DNA of 64,000 nt, taken from the NCBI RefSeq assembly GCF_000269985.1, contig NC_016109.1, positions 62,001-126,000 of the forward strand, read 5' to 3'. The translations under genes were made by a program, and so were the position numbers. The stretch comes from Kitasatospora setae KM-6054. GTDB taxonomy: Bacteria; Actinomycetota; Actinomycetes; Streptomycetales; Streptomycetaceae. The notes under the pieces were generated by a model. The model was not told where the DNA came from, did no database searches, and worked only from the letters and a program-made list of their open reading frames with translations. The stretch's first letter is position 1; the number at the start of each line of letters is the position of its first letter. Shown here one piece after another: positions 33,524 to 44,173 of this stretch.

Positions 33524-35000
33524 CGGGTGGGTCAGGGGGTGGGGGTTTTGCGGGTGTGGAGGAAGAGGGCGGTGGTGAGGGTGCCGGCGAGGACGAGGGC
33601 GGTGTTGACGAGGACGGCGAGGGTGACGCCGTCGAGGACGGTGGTGTGGGTGGCGTGGGTGGTGATCTGGGTGGTGGCGATGGCGCTCATGATGGGGGTG
33701 CCCATGGTGATGCCGATCTGCTGGGTCATGGTGGCCAGTCCGGTGGCCATGCCCTGTTCGTGGTCGGGCAGGCCGGAGGTGGCGGTGACCATGAAGCCGA
33801 CGATGACGAGCATGTTGCCGATGCCGCCGAGGAAGGTGGCGGTGAGCAGGACGGCCATGGAGGTGCGGGTGTCGCCGAGGGTGAGCAGGGCGGCGGTGGC
33901 GGCGGCTTGGAGGAGGCCGCCGGTGATGAGGGTGGCCTTGGTGCCGATGCGGGCGATGACCTTGGCGGCGAGGGAGCCGCCGATGACGGTGCCGATGCCC
34001 AGGACGCCGAAGGAGAGGCCGGCGGCCAGGGGGGAGAAGTCGAGGACTTCCTGGAGGTAGAGGGTCATCAGGAAGACGAGGGAGGTCTCGGTGAGGAAGG
34101 CGATGAGGCCGGCGATGTTGCCCCAGATGACGGTGGGGCGCTTGAGGATGGTGACGGGGACCAGGGGTGCGGGGGCCTTGCTCTCGACGAGGTAGAAGGC
34201 GATGAGGAGCAGGAGGCCGGCGGCCAGGGAGATCAGGGCGGTGGGGTCGCTCCAGCCGTTCTCGCCGGCGCGGGTGAGGCCGAAGACGAGGGCGAGCAGG
34301 CCGAGGGTGACGGTGAGGGCGCCGGGGATGTCGAGGCGGGGGCGCTGGTCGGGGCGGGATTCCTTGATGACGCCGGGGGCGATGAGCAGGACGGCGAGGG
34401 CGACGGGGACGTTGATGAAGAACGACCAGCGCCAGGACAGGAGGTCGGTCAGGACGCCGCCGAGGATGGCGCCGGTGGTGAAGCCGGCGGACATGAGGGC
34501 GCCGTTGAGTCCGAGGGCCTTGTCGCGCAGGGGGCCTTCGGGGAAGGAGGTGGTCAGCAGGGACAGGCCGGCGGGGGTGACGGCGGCGGTGGCCAGGCCC
34601 TGGGCGATGCGGGCGGCGATCAGGATGCCCGGGGAGGTGGCCAGGCCGCCCACCAGGGAGGACAGGCCGAGCAGGGCCAGGCCCGCGAGGAACAGGCGCC
34701 GGCGTCCGAAGAGGTCGGCGACGCGGCCGAAGAACAGGGTGAACCCGGCGGCGCACAGCGCGAACGACGTCGCGATCCACTGCAGGTTCGACAGGGAGAA
34801 CCCGAGGCCCTTGCCGATCACCGGCAGGGCCACGTTCAGGATCGAGAAGTCCACCGCGAGCATGAACTGCGCGACCAGCAGCACCACCAGCAGCAGCCGC
34901 AGGCGCCCCGTCATCCGTGCCGGTGGCGACCCCGCCCCCCGCACCCCGCCCGAAACCGACGCCTCATCAACTACCGACATCACACACTCCTCATCCATCG
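33524..35000 (-). repeat. Copy B of the 1477-bp inverted duplication
   Basis: Inverted copy of 16909-18385, identical as far as I could read except for one base in the fourth codon region. The flanks diverge immediately: CGCG against GGCA past the stop codon side, and AGAAA against CACCG before the start side. The two copies are 15 kb apart and in opposite orientation, so recombination between them would invert 18386-33523. Confidence 0.93.
33532..34980 (-). CDS. MFS exporter, DHA2/EmrB type (copy B)
   Basis: A 482-residue exporter that appears identical to the protein at 16929-18377, with the same GAGGAG ribosome site inside the duplicated segment. Here it is not next to the XRE regulator. 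It follows the StrR-like activator gene and precedes the SDR gene, so it may come under different transcriptional control while making the same protein. Codon use matches copy A exactly because the copy is so recent or is homogenised by gene conversion. Confidence 0.92.
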   Translation of the reverse strand: MSVVDEASVSGGVRGAGSPPARMTGRLRLLLVVLLVAQFMLAVDFSILNVALPVIGKGLGFSLSNLQWIATSFALCAAGFTLFFGRVADLFGRRRLFLAGLALLGLSSLVGGLATSPGILIAARIAQGLATAAVTPAGLSLLTTSFPEGPLRDKALGLNGALMSAGFTTGAILGGVLTDLLSWRWSFFINVPVALAVLLIAPGVIKESRPDQRPRLDIPGALTVTLGLLALVFGLTRAGENGWSDPTALISLAAGLLLLIAFYLVESKAPAPLVPVTILKRPTVIWGNIAGLIAFLTETSLVFLMTLYLQEVLDFSPLAAGLSFGVLGIGTVIGGSLAAKVIARIGTKATLITGGLLQAAATAALLTLGDTRTSMAVLLTATFLGGIGNMLVIVGFMVTATSGLPDHEQGMATGLATMTQQIGITMGTPIMSAIATTQITTHATHTTVLDGVTLAVLVNTALVLAGTLTTALFLHTRKTPTP

Positions 35001-35069
35001 TTTCTCTTCATCTGTCGGGCTTCCCCGCCCCCGTGTTCCGGGAGGGGAGGCCCCTGCCGCGTCCGGCCG

Positions 35070-36086
35070 CTACGGCGACGGGGCGCGGCGCATTCTGGCC
35101 GCGAATTCCTGCCAGGCTTTCGCGCATTCGAGGGCCGCGAGGGCGACCGTTTCGGTCCGGTGGGCCGGAACCGATTCCGCGAGGCGGTCCCACTGGTGGG
35201 GCAGGTGCGTTTCGAGCATGCGCAGCAGCAGGCGTCCGGTCTCGGTCTGGCGCAGGGAGGGGTCGTTGCGCAGGCTGGTGAGGACCCGGCCCAGGTCGGC
35301 GGGGGGCCCGGCGGCGGGGCCGGGCGCCTTCCCGGCGTCCTCGCGCGGGCGGGCCCTGGACGCCCGGGCGCCGGCGCCTCTTCGCCCGCGGGCCCGCGGC
35401 AGCGGGTCCTCGCCGCGCTCCAGGCGGGCCCGGACGTCGCGCACGGTGCCGGGCGAGATCCCGGCCTGGCGGGCGATCTCGCGCAGGGACGCCTGCGGGG
35501 TGGCCGCGATCAGCCGGCTGGCCGCCAGGCGCCCGGCGGTGCTGTCCAGCGGCCTGACCCTGCCGTCCTGGCCCACCCGGGCCCGCGGTGCGAGGTTCCC
35601 GGCGCCGGCGCGGCGCCGCAGGGCGGCCACGGTCTTCGAGGAGAGCCCGGCGACGGAGGCGATGGCGCGGTCCGACCACTGGGGGTGGGAGATCATGATG
35701 CGGGCCGCGGCCGCGGCCCGCTCGGCGAGGGTCAGCGGCAGGCCGTGGCGGCAGTTGGAGCGGACGGCGACGACGAAGGCGTCCTCCGGCGTCCCGTCGA
35801 AGAACAGCACCTCCACCAGCGCCCGCTCCTGGAGGATGGCGGCGCGCAGCCGGTGCATCCCGTCGATGACGCGCATCGTGGCGCGGTGCACCAGGATCGG
35901 GGGGAGGTTCCCGTCCAGTGCGCCGAGGGCGCGGGCGTGGTCCAGGTTCTCCCCCGACATGCGCGGCGAGTCGGCGGGCAGGAGCATGCCGATCGGCACC
36001 CGTTGCACGCCCTGGTCCTCCGCTTCGGGCGGCCGGCCCGCGTCGCCGCCGGAGGCGGGCAGGGTGTCGGCTTGGACGGTGTCCAT
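35070..36086 (-). CDS. StrR-like pathway-specific transcriptional activator
   Basis: A 338-residue regulator of the StrR/KasT group (ParB-like N-terminal domain plus HTH). Diagnostic blocks are LLPADSPRMSGENLDHARAL, LPPILVHRATMRVIDGMHRL, VAVRSNCRHGLPLTLAERAA, HPQWSDRAIASVAGLSSKTV and LREIARQAGISPGTVRDVR. Members activate aminoglycoside, glycopeptide and similar clusters by binding long palindromes. I chose the ATG at 36086; an open frame continues upstream but runs through promoter sequence. It is probably the cluster-situated activator for the sugar genes, itself downstream of the butyrolactone receptor. Confidence 0.92.
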   Translation of the reverse strand: MDTVQADTLPASGGDAGRPPEAEDQGVQRVPIGMLLPADSPRMSGENLDHARALGALDGNLPPILVHRATMRVIDGMHRLRAAILQERALVEVLFFDGTPEDAFVVAVRSNCRHGLPLTLAERAAAAARIMISHPQWSDRAIASVAGLSSKTVAALRRRAGAGNLAPRARVGQDGRVRPLDSTAGRLAASRLIAATPQASLREIARQAGISPGTVRDVRARLERGEDPLPRARGRRGAGARASRARPREDAGKAPGPAAGPPADLGRVLTSLRNDPSLRQTETGRLLLRMLETHLPHQWDRLAESVPAHRTETVALAALECAKAWQEFAARMRRAPSP

Positions 36087-36162
36087 GGTCGGGCGCACCT
36101 CCTGGGGTACCGGTCGTCGCGGAAGCCGGCGGTGTGGGTGGATCGGCCGGGTCGCCACCGAG

Positions 36163-36188
36163 ATTACGTAACGATCGTTCGGTTTTCT
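36163..36188. promoter_or_regulatory. AT-richer palindromic element upstream of the StrR-like gene
   Basis: On the minus strand the segment reads AAAACCGAACGATCGTTACG, centred on the perfect 10-bp palindrome AACGATCGTT (36170-36179). The AAAACCGAACG half resembles half-sites of butyrolactone-receptor operators. It lies about 85-100 bases upstream of the start codon. Function is inferred. Confidence 0.4.
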
Positions 36189-36205
36189 TGGTCGCGCGGG
36201 ACTCC

Positions 36206-36228
36206 CGCGGCGATCTGGGCAAGTCGCC
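36206..36228. promoter_or_regulatory. Recurrent CGCGGCGA..GGGCAA motif upstream of the StrR-like gene
   Basis: The plus strand reads CGCGGCGATCTGGGCAAGTC followed by GCC. The first eight bases and the GGGCAA part match the site at 43128 in front of the acyltransferase-TreS operon, in the same orientation with respect to the downstream leftward gene. GGCGA and TCGCC form a 5-bp inverted repeat around 10 bases. Confidence 0.35.
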
Positions 36229-36238
36229 CCGGGCGGGG

Positions 36239-36280
36239 CCCGGTTGCGCAACCGGGGAGTTCCCCGGTTGCGCAACCGGG
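36239..36280. terminator. Double-palindrome hairpin right after galU
   Basis: CCCGGTTGCGCAACCGGGG, the tetraloop AGTT and the exact complement form a 19-bp perfect stem that abuts the galU stop codon. Each arm is itself a perfect palindrome (18 and 20 bp), so two smaller cruciforms are alternative structures. Terminator is the likeliest role; a dimeric protein site is possible. Confidence 0.75.
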
Positions 36281-36281
36281 G

Positions 36282-37196
36282 TCAGTGGGCGGGTGCGAGG
36301 ACGTCGGCGGCCATGAACTCCCGCAGCCAGGTGCGGAACTCCGGGCCCAGGTCCTCCCGCTCCCAGGCGATGCGGACGGTGGCCTTGAGGTAGTCGGAGC
36401 GGTCGCCGGTGTCGTAGCGCCGGCCGGAGAAGACGACGCCGTGCACCGGGCCGCCCTCGTTGGTGTGGGCCAGTTCGCGCAGGGCGTCGGTGAGTTGGAT
36501 CTCGCCGCCGCGGCCGGGCTCGGTGCGGCGCAGGACCTCGAAGACCGCCGGGTCCAGCACGTAGCGGCCGATCACCGCGTAGTTGCTCGGGGCGGTGCCG
36601 GGCGCGGGCTTCTCCACCAGGTCGGTGACCTGGACGGTGTCGCCGTCGCGGTCGTGGCGCACGACGGCGCAGCCGTAGAGGTGGATCTGGGAGGGGTCGA
36701 CCTCCATCAGGGCGACGACGCTGCCGCCGTGCTGCTCGCGGACCTCGATCATCCGGCTCAGCAGGGGGTCGCGGGGGTCGATGAGGTCGTCGCCGAGCAG
36801 GACGGCGAAGGGTTCCGAGCCGACGTGGGGGGCCGCGCACAGGACGGCGTGTCCCAGGCCCCGGGGGTCGCCCTGGCGCACGTAGTGGATGTCCGCGAGT
36901 TCGGTGGGGGCGCAGACCCGGGCGAGGCGGTCGGTGTCGCCCTTTCTGAGCAGTTCGGCCTCGAGTTCGTAGTTGCGGTCGAAATGGTCCTCCAGCGGGC
37001 GCTTGTTGCGGCCGGTGACCATGAGGACGTCGGATATCCCCGAGGCGACGGCCTCTTCGACGACGTACTGGATCGCGGGTTTGTCCACCACCGGGAGCAT
37101 TTCTTTCGGGGTGGCTTTGGTGGCCGGCAGGAACCGTGTTCCGAGACCGGCGACGGGTACCACTGCCTTGACTATGCGGGCAGACGTGGAGGTCAT
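36282..37196 (-). CDS. galU: UTP-glucose-1-phosphate uridylyltransferase
   Basis: A 304-residue GalU. The nucleotide-binding signature is VVPVAGLGTRFLPATKATPKEMLPVVDKP (quoted in part, key residues GLGTRFLP and the Lys of TPKEMLP), followed by IQYVVEEAVASGI, the uridine region GLGHAVLCAA, LLGDDLIDP, and VEKPAPGTAPSNYAVIGRY. It makes UDP-glucose. Within the cluster it would supply activated glucose for glycosyl transfer or sugar-nucleotide conversion. The ATG at 37196 is preferred to an upstream frame extension that runs through the AT-richer promoter. Confidence 0.95.
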   Translation of the reverse strand: MTSTSARIVKAVVPVAGLGTRFLPATKATPKEMLPVVDKPAIQYVVEEAVASGISDVLMVTGRNKRPLEDHFDRNYELEAELLRKGDTDRLARVCAPTELADIHYVRQGDPRGLGHAVLCAAPHVGSEPFAVLLGDDLIDPRDPLLSRMIEVREQHGGSVVALMEVDPSQIHLYGCAVVRHDRDGDTVQVTDLVEKPAPGTAPSNYAVIGRYVLDPAVFEVLRRTEPGRGGEIQLTDALRELAHTNEGGPVHGVVFSGRRYDTGDRSDYLKATVRIAWEREDLGPEFRTWLREFMAADVLAPAH

Positions 37197-37364
37197 GGCC
37201 AGAAAGCTATTCGACCGGTATTGCGCGGGGAAGAATATGCCGTCGGGGCAACGCGACTTGGGCATTTTCCGGCTGATCTGGCACGGGCCGCCCGGGCCCG
37301 TCTAGACTTTGCTGGCCCCTGCGGTGCGCGGATCGGGGGGCCGGCGATCGGGGGGCGGGCGGAC
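37197..37364. promoter_or_regulatory. Divergent promoter region between galU and the MarR gene
   Basis: A locally AT-richer 168-base region (AGAAAGCTATTCGACCGGTATTG at 37201 onward, quoted in part). At 37237-37256 it contains GGGGCAACGCGACTTGGGCA, a variant of the CAAC..ACTTGG motif seen upstream of other leftward operons. It presumably carries galU and marR promoters. Confidence 0.4.
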
Positions 37365-37847
37365 GTGGCGTCAGGGGCGGTCGACAGGAGCGGGTACGCC
37401 GTGGCGCCCGGGGCCGCGGCGGAGCTGGCCGCCCTGGCGGCGCGGCTGTGCGCGGTGATGGACGCGACCACCAGCGAGCGGATCGCCGAGCACGGGCTGA
37501 CCCGTGCCGACTTCGACGTGCTGGCGGCGCTGCGCGGGGCGGGGCCCGGTCACCGGCTGCGGCCGATGGACCTGTCGGCGCTGTGCCGGCTGTCCTCCGG
37601 GGGGACGAGCAACGTCCTGCGGCGGATGACGGAGTCGGGCTACGTGGTGCGTGAGGCGGACCTGCGCGACGGGCGCAGTTCGTGGGCGCAGTTGACGGTG
37701 GAGGGGCTGCGGGTGGTCGGGGCGGTGCAGGAGGGGGTGGACGCGGTGCACGCGCGGGTGCTGCGCCGGCTTCCGCCCGGGGTGGTGGACGCGTTGTCGG
37801 CGTTGCTCGCGCAGGCCGTCGACGCCCTGGAGTCGCCGCAGTGGTGA
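37365..37847 (+). CDS. MarR-family regulator
   Basis: A 160-residue protein from the GTG at 37365. The winged-helix core is LTRADFDVLAALRGAGPGHR, LRPMDLSALCRLSSGGTSNV, RRMTESGYVVREADLRDGRS and LTVEGLRVV. The DxRDGR wing is canonical for MarR. A later GTG is possible, but the length would then be short for the family. It is divergent from galU and convergent with the DsbA-like gene. It may respond to an aromatic or product ligand. Confidence 0.85.
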   Translation: MASGAVDRSGYAVAPGAAAELAALAARLCAVMDATTSERIAEHGLTRADFDVLAALRGAGPGHRLRPMDLSALCRLSSGGTSNVLRRMTESGYVVREADLRDGRSSWAQLTVEGLRVVGAVQEGVDAVHARVLRRLPPGVVDALSALLAQAVDALESPQW

Positions 37848-37860
37848 GCGGTGCGCGCCG

Positions 37861-37908
37861 CCGCGCCCGCGCCCCCGCCGGCCCGGGCCGGCGGGGGCGC
37901 GGGCGCGG
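37861..37908. terminator. 48-bp perfect palindrome between convergent genes
   Basis: Two 24-base arms are exactly complementary with no loop, all G and C. It lies between the stop codons of the MarR gene and the DsbA-like gene and should terminate both. Confidence 0.85.
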
Positions 37909-37913
37909 CGGGG

Positions 37914-38537
37914 TCAGGCGCGGGTGGGGCGGCGGGTGCTCAGCGCGGCGATGACGTCGAGCAGCCGCCCGGCCTGCGGGACGCCCTCGGTGCGCCATGG
38001 TCCGATGGCGATGGTGGGGACGGTGTGGACGCGCAGGGCGCGGCGGGTGTGCTGCTGGGAGTCGTGGTGGTCGAGGGCGGCCTGCGGGGAGAGGATGCGG
38101 GCGCGGAACTCCTCGGGGTCCAGGCCGAGGCCGGCGGCGGTGGCGGTGAGTTCGGCGGGGTCGGAGATGTCGCGGCCGTGGTGGAAGTGCGCGTCGAAGA
38201 CGCGGGTGTCCCAGGCTTCTTGGAGGCCGTGTTCCCGGGCGTAGCGGTGTCCGTGCATGGCGAGGGCGGTGCGGGGCAGGGCGATGGCGGGGACGGGGCC
38301 GAAGCGGATGCCGAGCCGCTCGGCCATGGGCAGGACGGAGTTCTCCCAGACGTGTTCGGGGTAGTCGGTCTTGCCGGTGGGCGGTACGCCGTTCTCGTGG
38401 AGTTCGTAGGGGTGCCAGCGGACGTCGGCCGGTGTCCGGGCGGTGACGTCGTCGATGACTTTGCGGGTCATCACGGAGAAGGGGCAGATGTAGTCGAACC
38501 AGATGTCGATGATGGGTTTGGTGGCGGTCAGTTCCAT
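37914..38537 (-). CDS. DsbA-family FrnE-like protein, monothiol CPFS (1 of 2)
   Basis: A 207-residue thioredoxin-fold protein of the FrnE/2-hydroxychromene-2-carboxylate-isomerase group. The active-site strand is IIDIWFDYICPFSVMTRKVI, in which the usual CPxC is CPFS, leaving a single Cys. The cis-Pro region is VHTVPTIAIGP. Helical insertion includes ALAMHGHRYAREHGLQEAWD. The start overlaps the maltokinase gene by 10 bases. FrnE-type proteins appear in antibiotic clusters as isomerases or oxidoreductases. A paralogue lies at 54396, also beside an acyltransferase-3 gene. Confidence 0.87.
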   Translation of the reverse strand: MELTATKPIIDIWFDYICPFSVMTRKVIDDVTARTPADVRWHPYELHENGVPPTGKTDYPEHVWENSVLPMAERLGIRFGPVPAIALPRTALAMHGHRYAREHGLQEAWDTRVFDAHFHHGRDISDPAELTATAAGLGLDPEEFRARILSPQAALDHHDSQQHTRRALRVHTVPTIAIGPWRTEGVPQAGRLLDVIAALSTRRPTRA

Positions 38538-39957
38538 GGGGTGTCATCTCCGGGGGGCCGGTGCGGCGGCCATGCCGCGGGGTCGAGGAGCCGTTCGACG
38601 TCTTCCAGCGGTATGTGCAGCCAGTGCGGGCGGTTGCGGGCTTCGTAGGCGCTCTCGTAGACGGCTTTGGCGAGGATGTGGGCGCGCAGCGGTGCGGGGG
38701 TGTCGCGGGGGTCGTGGCCGGTGGCCAGGGCGTAGCCGTCGCAGAAGGCGTGCTGGCTGTCCCGGGCCCAGCGGCGCAGGTCCCGCGGGTCGGCGGGGCC
38801 GGGTTGCCAGGCGGCGTGGTGGGCGGCGTAGTCGAAGGAGCGGAGCATGCCGGCGATGTCGGCGAGCGGGGGGCGGGGGGCGGTGCGCTCGGCCATCGGG
38901 GCGGAGGGTTCCCCTTCGAAGTCGATGAGCTGCCAGGTGCGGCCGCAGCGGACGAGCTGGCCGAGGTGGAGGTCGCCGTGGACGCGTTGGAGGGTGGTGG
39001 CGGGGGTGGGGTCGGCGGCCTGGGCGTAGGCGTGGCGCAGGGCGGTTTCGTGGCGGGCCAGTTCGGGGACGGCGCGCAGGGCGTCCTCCAGTGCGGTGAG
39101 CAGGCGCGCGGTGAGGCGGGCGGCTTCGCCGGGGGTGGGGCGGCGGGTGCCGAAGGCGGCGGCGAGGCGGGTGTGGACGGCGCCGGTGGCTGTTCCCATG
39201 GCGTGGGCGTCGCGGGCGAAGGACTGTCCGGGTCGGGTTCGGAGGTGGTGCAGGGCGGCGGTCCATCCGTCGACGGCGTCGGGCAGGTAGCTCTGCAGGA
39301 CGGCGTAGGTGACGGGGGCTTCGCCGAGGTGGCCGTGGAGGACGGCGTGCAGGGGCGGGGTGAGGGGCGGGCCGGGGTGGCCGGCCAGGGCGCGGCGCAG
39401 TTCGACCTCGGGGTTGGGGCCGGTGTGCAGGCGGCGGAAGCACTTGAGGAGGTAGCGGTCGTCGATGACGACGGAGGTGTTGCTCTGTTCGGCGGTGAGG
39501 AGTCTGCTGGTGGCGGGCGGGCCGGCGGGGGGCCGGTGGCCGGGGGTGGTGTTCTCGGCGCGCAGGGCGAGGGGGGTGGGGGCGCCGTCTGGGGCCGGCG
39601 GCGCGAGGAGGTCGCGGACGAGCGCGTGGTCGGCGAGGGCGTCGTGGACGACGGTGTCGCCGATGACGGCGATGGGGGGCGGGTCCTGGGGGCGGGGGCC
39701 GGGCAGGGCGGGGCGGATGCCGATGGGCACCTGGTAGTGCTCGGGGGCGCCCGCGTCGGCGAAGTGGGCGCGGGCCACCAGGAGGAGTCCGCGGGCCGGG
39801 CCGCGGCGGGGGCCGGGCGGGCCGCCGAAGGGGTGCGCGGCGATGACGGACACGTGGTCGAGGGGGCGGGTCCTTCCCGCGTACCAGCGTTGTGAGGGCA
39901 GCCAGGCGGTGAGGGCCCGTTCCGTGGCGGCGCGCTCGAAGGGCAGGGGCTGGCCGC

Positions 39958-39961
<4 letters not shown>
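38528..39961 (-). CDS. mak: Maltokinase (maltose-1-phosphate forming)
   Basis: A 477-residue kinase with aminoglycoside-phosphotransferase fold. The N-terminal cap is [19 protein letters not shown], typical of Mak/Pep2. Kinase motifs are [14 protein letters not shown] (catalytic Asp), [19 protein letters not shown] (metal Asp) and the C-terminal [13 protein letters not shown]. It phosphorylates maltose made by TreS to maltose-1-phosphate, the donor for GlgE. GlgE is not in the window, so the product may be drawn elsewhere. GTGA overlap couples it to treS. Confidence 0.94.
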
Positions 39962-41745
<1,784 letters not shown>

Positions 41746-41850
41746 GTGTTCCTCCAGGTGAAGACGCGCCGCGGCGCGGCCGGCGGCCGGGTCGGTCGCC
41801 GGCGCCGGCCGGCCGGGGTGGCGCGGGGCGGGGGTGGCGCGGGGCGGGGT

Positions 41851-43023
41851 TCAGTTCGGCGAGGCGTGGCCGGCGGGGCCGGGGGGCGCGGCGGGATGCG
41901 GGCGCGGCGGCGCGGGGCGGGGGCGGGGGCGGGCCCAGCGGCGCAGGGCGGGGATCTCCACCAGGGTGTGCAGCAGCCAGGCCAGGGCGAGGCTGACGGC
42001 GAGTGCCGCGAGTACGAGGAGGGCGGCCACCGGGGTGGACCAGCCGCGGTCGGCGCCCAGCGCCCGGTGGCCGTAGCCGAGCACCAGCCGGTGCACCAGG
42101 TACAGGGCGAAGGACAGTTCGCCGAGCCGCACCACCGGGCGGGCGGCGAGCCAGCCGCGGCGCCCGGTACGGTCGGCGTGGGCGAGTGCCGCGACCAGCA
42201 GGGCGATCGGCACGACGGTGGCGGCCGCCAGGCCGTAGAGGTAGGGCACCCGGGTCGCCGCCGCGTACCCGGCGGCGGCGAGGGCGGTGGCGGGCAGCGG
42301 CCGCAGGCCGATCCACTTCCCCTCGCGCACGACCCTGGCCATCACCGCTCCCAGGACGAACTCCAGGGCGCGCACCGGCGGCAGCACGTAGACGAACCAG
42401 TACTGGTGGAGGGTGACGGTGCCGTCCGGCATCGTCAGCACCGGGCCGCCGGGCAGCAGGTGCCCGGCCAGCGGCGGCACGCACACGACGGCCGCGGCCA
42501 GCGCCCCCGCCCACCACCACAGCCGGCCGGCCCTGATGCGGCACAGCGCGCGCCACATCGGCGGGAAGGACAGGTAGAACAGCAGCTCGCAGGAGAGCGA
42601 CCAGCTCACCGGGTTCCCGCTGACGAAGATCTCCGGCTGCGGGAACCAGGCCTGCGCGAGCAGCAGGTTGGGCACCACCTCGGCCCAGGTGAGGCCGGTG
42701 CCGCCCGCCACGAGCAGGGCCATCGCCGTCAGGGTGGTGACGAGATGGGCCGGGTGGATCCTGGCGATCCTGCGCCGGCGGAAACCGGGCCGCGCCCCGT
42801 GCGGGCCCGCGGACCAGGCCAGCACGAAGCCGCTCAGCACGAAGAAGAACGAGACGCCCGCCCAGCCGGCCTTCCCGAGGAGGGCGGCCAGGACCCCGGC
42901 GGTGCCCCGGTCGGCGAACAGCCCCTCGGAGGAGGCGTGGAAGGCGAGCACGAGGAGGGCGGCGAGAAACCGCGTTCCGGTCAGTGACGGCAATCGCTCC
43001 GGTGGGGCGGCTGCGGGTGCCAT
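41851..43023 (-). CDS. Acyltransferase-3 family membrane O-acyltransferase (2 of 3)
   Basis: A 390-residue membrane protein. The signature is LPSLTGTRFLAALLVLAFHA (catalytic His), then GWAGVSFFFVLSGFVLAWS, RRRIARIHPAHL, VSWSLSCELLFYLSFP and a terminal LYLVHRLVLGYGHRALGA. It is close to the copy at 54995 (HRLV..YGHRALG and ILHT.FE.P..RR tail). It heads the leftward operon AT3-treS-mak-dsbA, so it may acylate a trehalose-, maltose- or glucose-derived product. A long palindromic site lies about 105-140 bases upstream. Confidence 0.92.
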   Translation of the reverse strand: MAPAAAPPERLPSLTGTRFLAALLVLAFHASSEGLFADRGTAGVLAALLGKAGWAGVSFFFVLSGFVLAWSAGPHGARPGFRRRRIARIHPAHLVTTLTAMALLVAGGTGLTWAEVVPNLLLAQAWFPQPEIFVSGNPVSWSLSCELLFYLSFPPMWRALCRIRAGRLWWWAGALAAAVVCVPPLAGHLLPGGPVLTMPDGTVTLHQYWFVYVLPPVRALEFVLGAVMARVVREGKWIGLRPLPATALAAAGYAAATRVPYLYGLAAATVVPIALLVAALAHADRTGRRGWLAARPVVRLGELSFALYLVHRLVLGYGHRALGADRGWSTPVAALLVLAALAVSLALAWLLHTLVEIPALRRWARPRPRPAPPRPHPAAPPGPAGHASPN

Positions 43024-43127
43024 GAAGGGGCGCTCCTCGGCTGCGGGCGGCGGTTGGCAGCGCTGCGCACTGCGGGCGTCCCAGAACACCAGAACGAACG
43101 CCGGGGGCGGCCGCGGGGCGGGGCTTT

Positions 43128-43162
43128 CGCGGCGACTGGGGCAACTTGGGAGAGTCGCCGCG
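43128..43162. promoter_or_regulatory. Long palindromic operator candidate with CAACTTGG core
   Basis: CGCGGCGACT and AGTCGCCGCG are exact 10-bp inverted arms around the 15-base spacer GGGGCAACTTGGGAG. The palindromic layout with GACT..AGTC recalls operators of StrR-type activators, though the spacer is longer than the published StrR consensus as I remember it. It lies between the divergent acyltransferase (43023) and PfpI (43299) genes, so it may control both directions. The 275-base gap holds no gene. Confidence 0.5.
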
Positions 43163-43298
43163 ATCGTGCCCGCGGTCATTGCCCGCTCCCGGGGCAGGGG
43201 TTTGACTCGGTGGCGTCCCCAGCCCCCGGCCCGCGGCCCGCCGCCGGCGGCCGCGCCGACGGGACAGCCCTCGTCCTTACGTCACAGGGGAGACATCC

Positions 43299-44126
43299 GT
43301 GTCCAAACGCGTCCTGGTGGTGCTGTCCGAATTCGGGTACTGGGGGGAGGAACTCGTCGGGCCGCTCGACGTGTTCGACGCGCGCGGCTACCGGACGGCG
43401 TTCATCACCCCGACCGGCAAGCGCCCCCAGGCGCTGCCCCCCAGCCTCGACTCCGAGTACATCGACCCGCCGCTGGGCCGGGCGGTCACCACCCGCGACA
43501 TGGCCCGCCGGGCCCGCGCCATGGACGACTCCAGCCGGCTCGACAACCCGCTCAGCCTCGCCGAGATGCTCCCGGAGCGCCCCTACTACAGCGCGCTCAA
43601 CCACCTGCGCGACCTGGAGGAGTACAACCGCCGGCTCGGCGCGGCGACCGGCGAGCTGCTCGCCAGCTTCGACGCGATGGTCGTGGTGGGCGGCAGCGGT
43701 CCGATCGTCGACCTGGCCAACAACGAGCGCCTGCACGAGCTGATCCTGGCGTTCGTCGCGGCCGGCAAGCCCATCCTCGCCGAGTGCTACGGCGTCGCCG
43801 CGCTCGCCTTCGCCCGCGACGCGGAGTCCCGCGCCAGCCTGCTGCGGGGCAAGCACGTCACCGGCCACCCCAAGGAGTACGACTACAAGGACGGCACCGG
43901 CTTCGTCGGCGTCGAGTTCAACATGGGCCCCCCGCCGTACCCGCTGGAGTACATCCTGCGCGACGCCACCGGCCCCGACGGCGCCTTCCACGGCAACGTC
44001 GGCAAGGAGACCTCCGTCGTCGTCGACTTCCCCTTCGTGACCGCCCGCTCCACCCCGGACTCCGTCCTCGCCGGCGAACTCCTCGCCGAGGTGCTGGAGA
44101 ACGGCCTGCGCCGCTTCGGCTGGTAG
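43299..44126 (+). CDS. DJ-1/PfpI-family protein
   Basis: A 275-residue class I glutamine-amidotransferase-like protein, GTG start behind AGGGGAGA. It begins RVLVVLSEFGYWGEELVGPL, has the motif AMVVVGGSGPIVDLANN and the nucleophile elbow ILAECYGVAAL (Cys). The acidic residue of DJ-1-type proteins is likely the E of GEELVGP. Larger than glyoxalase-type DJ-1 by about 80 residues, with a C-terminal FVGVEFNMGPPPYPLEYIL. Possible roles are hydratase, glyoxalase or amide hydrolase. It is the first gene of a long rightward operon. Confidence 0.87.
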   Translation: MSKRVLVVLSEFGYWGEELVGPLDVFDARGYRTAFITPTGKRPQALPPSLDSEYIDPPLGRAVTTRDMARRARAMDDSSRLDNPLSLAEMLPERPYYSALNHLRDLEEYNRRLGAATGELLASFDAMVVVGGSGPIVDLANNERLHELILAFVAAGKPILAECYGVAALAFARDAESRASLLRGKHVTGHPKEYDYKDGTGFVGVEFNMGPPPYPLEYILRDATGPDGAFHGNVGKETSVVVDFPFVTARSTPDSVLAGELLAEVLENGLRRFGW

Positions 44127-44173
44127 CCGAAGCGGCCGGCACAGTCCCCGGTCCGCGACCCCGAGGAGCCACC

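Noticed and set aside
43128..43162. A definite StrR-type operator
   Set aside because: The arms fit the style, but the spacer and outer bases differ from the StrR consensus as I know it; kept only as a candidate.
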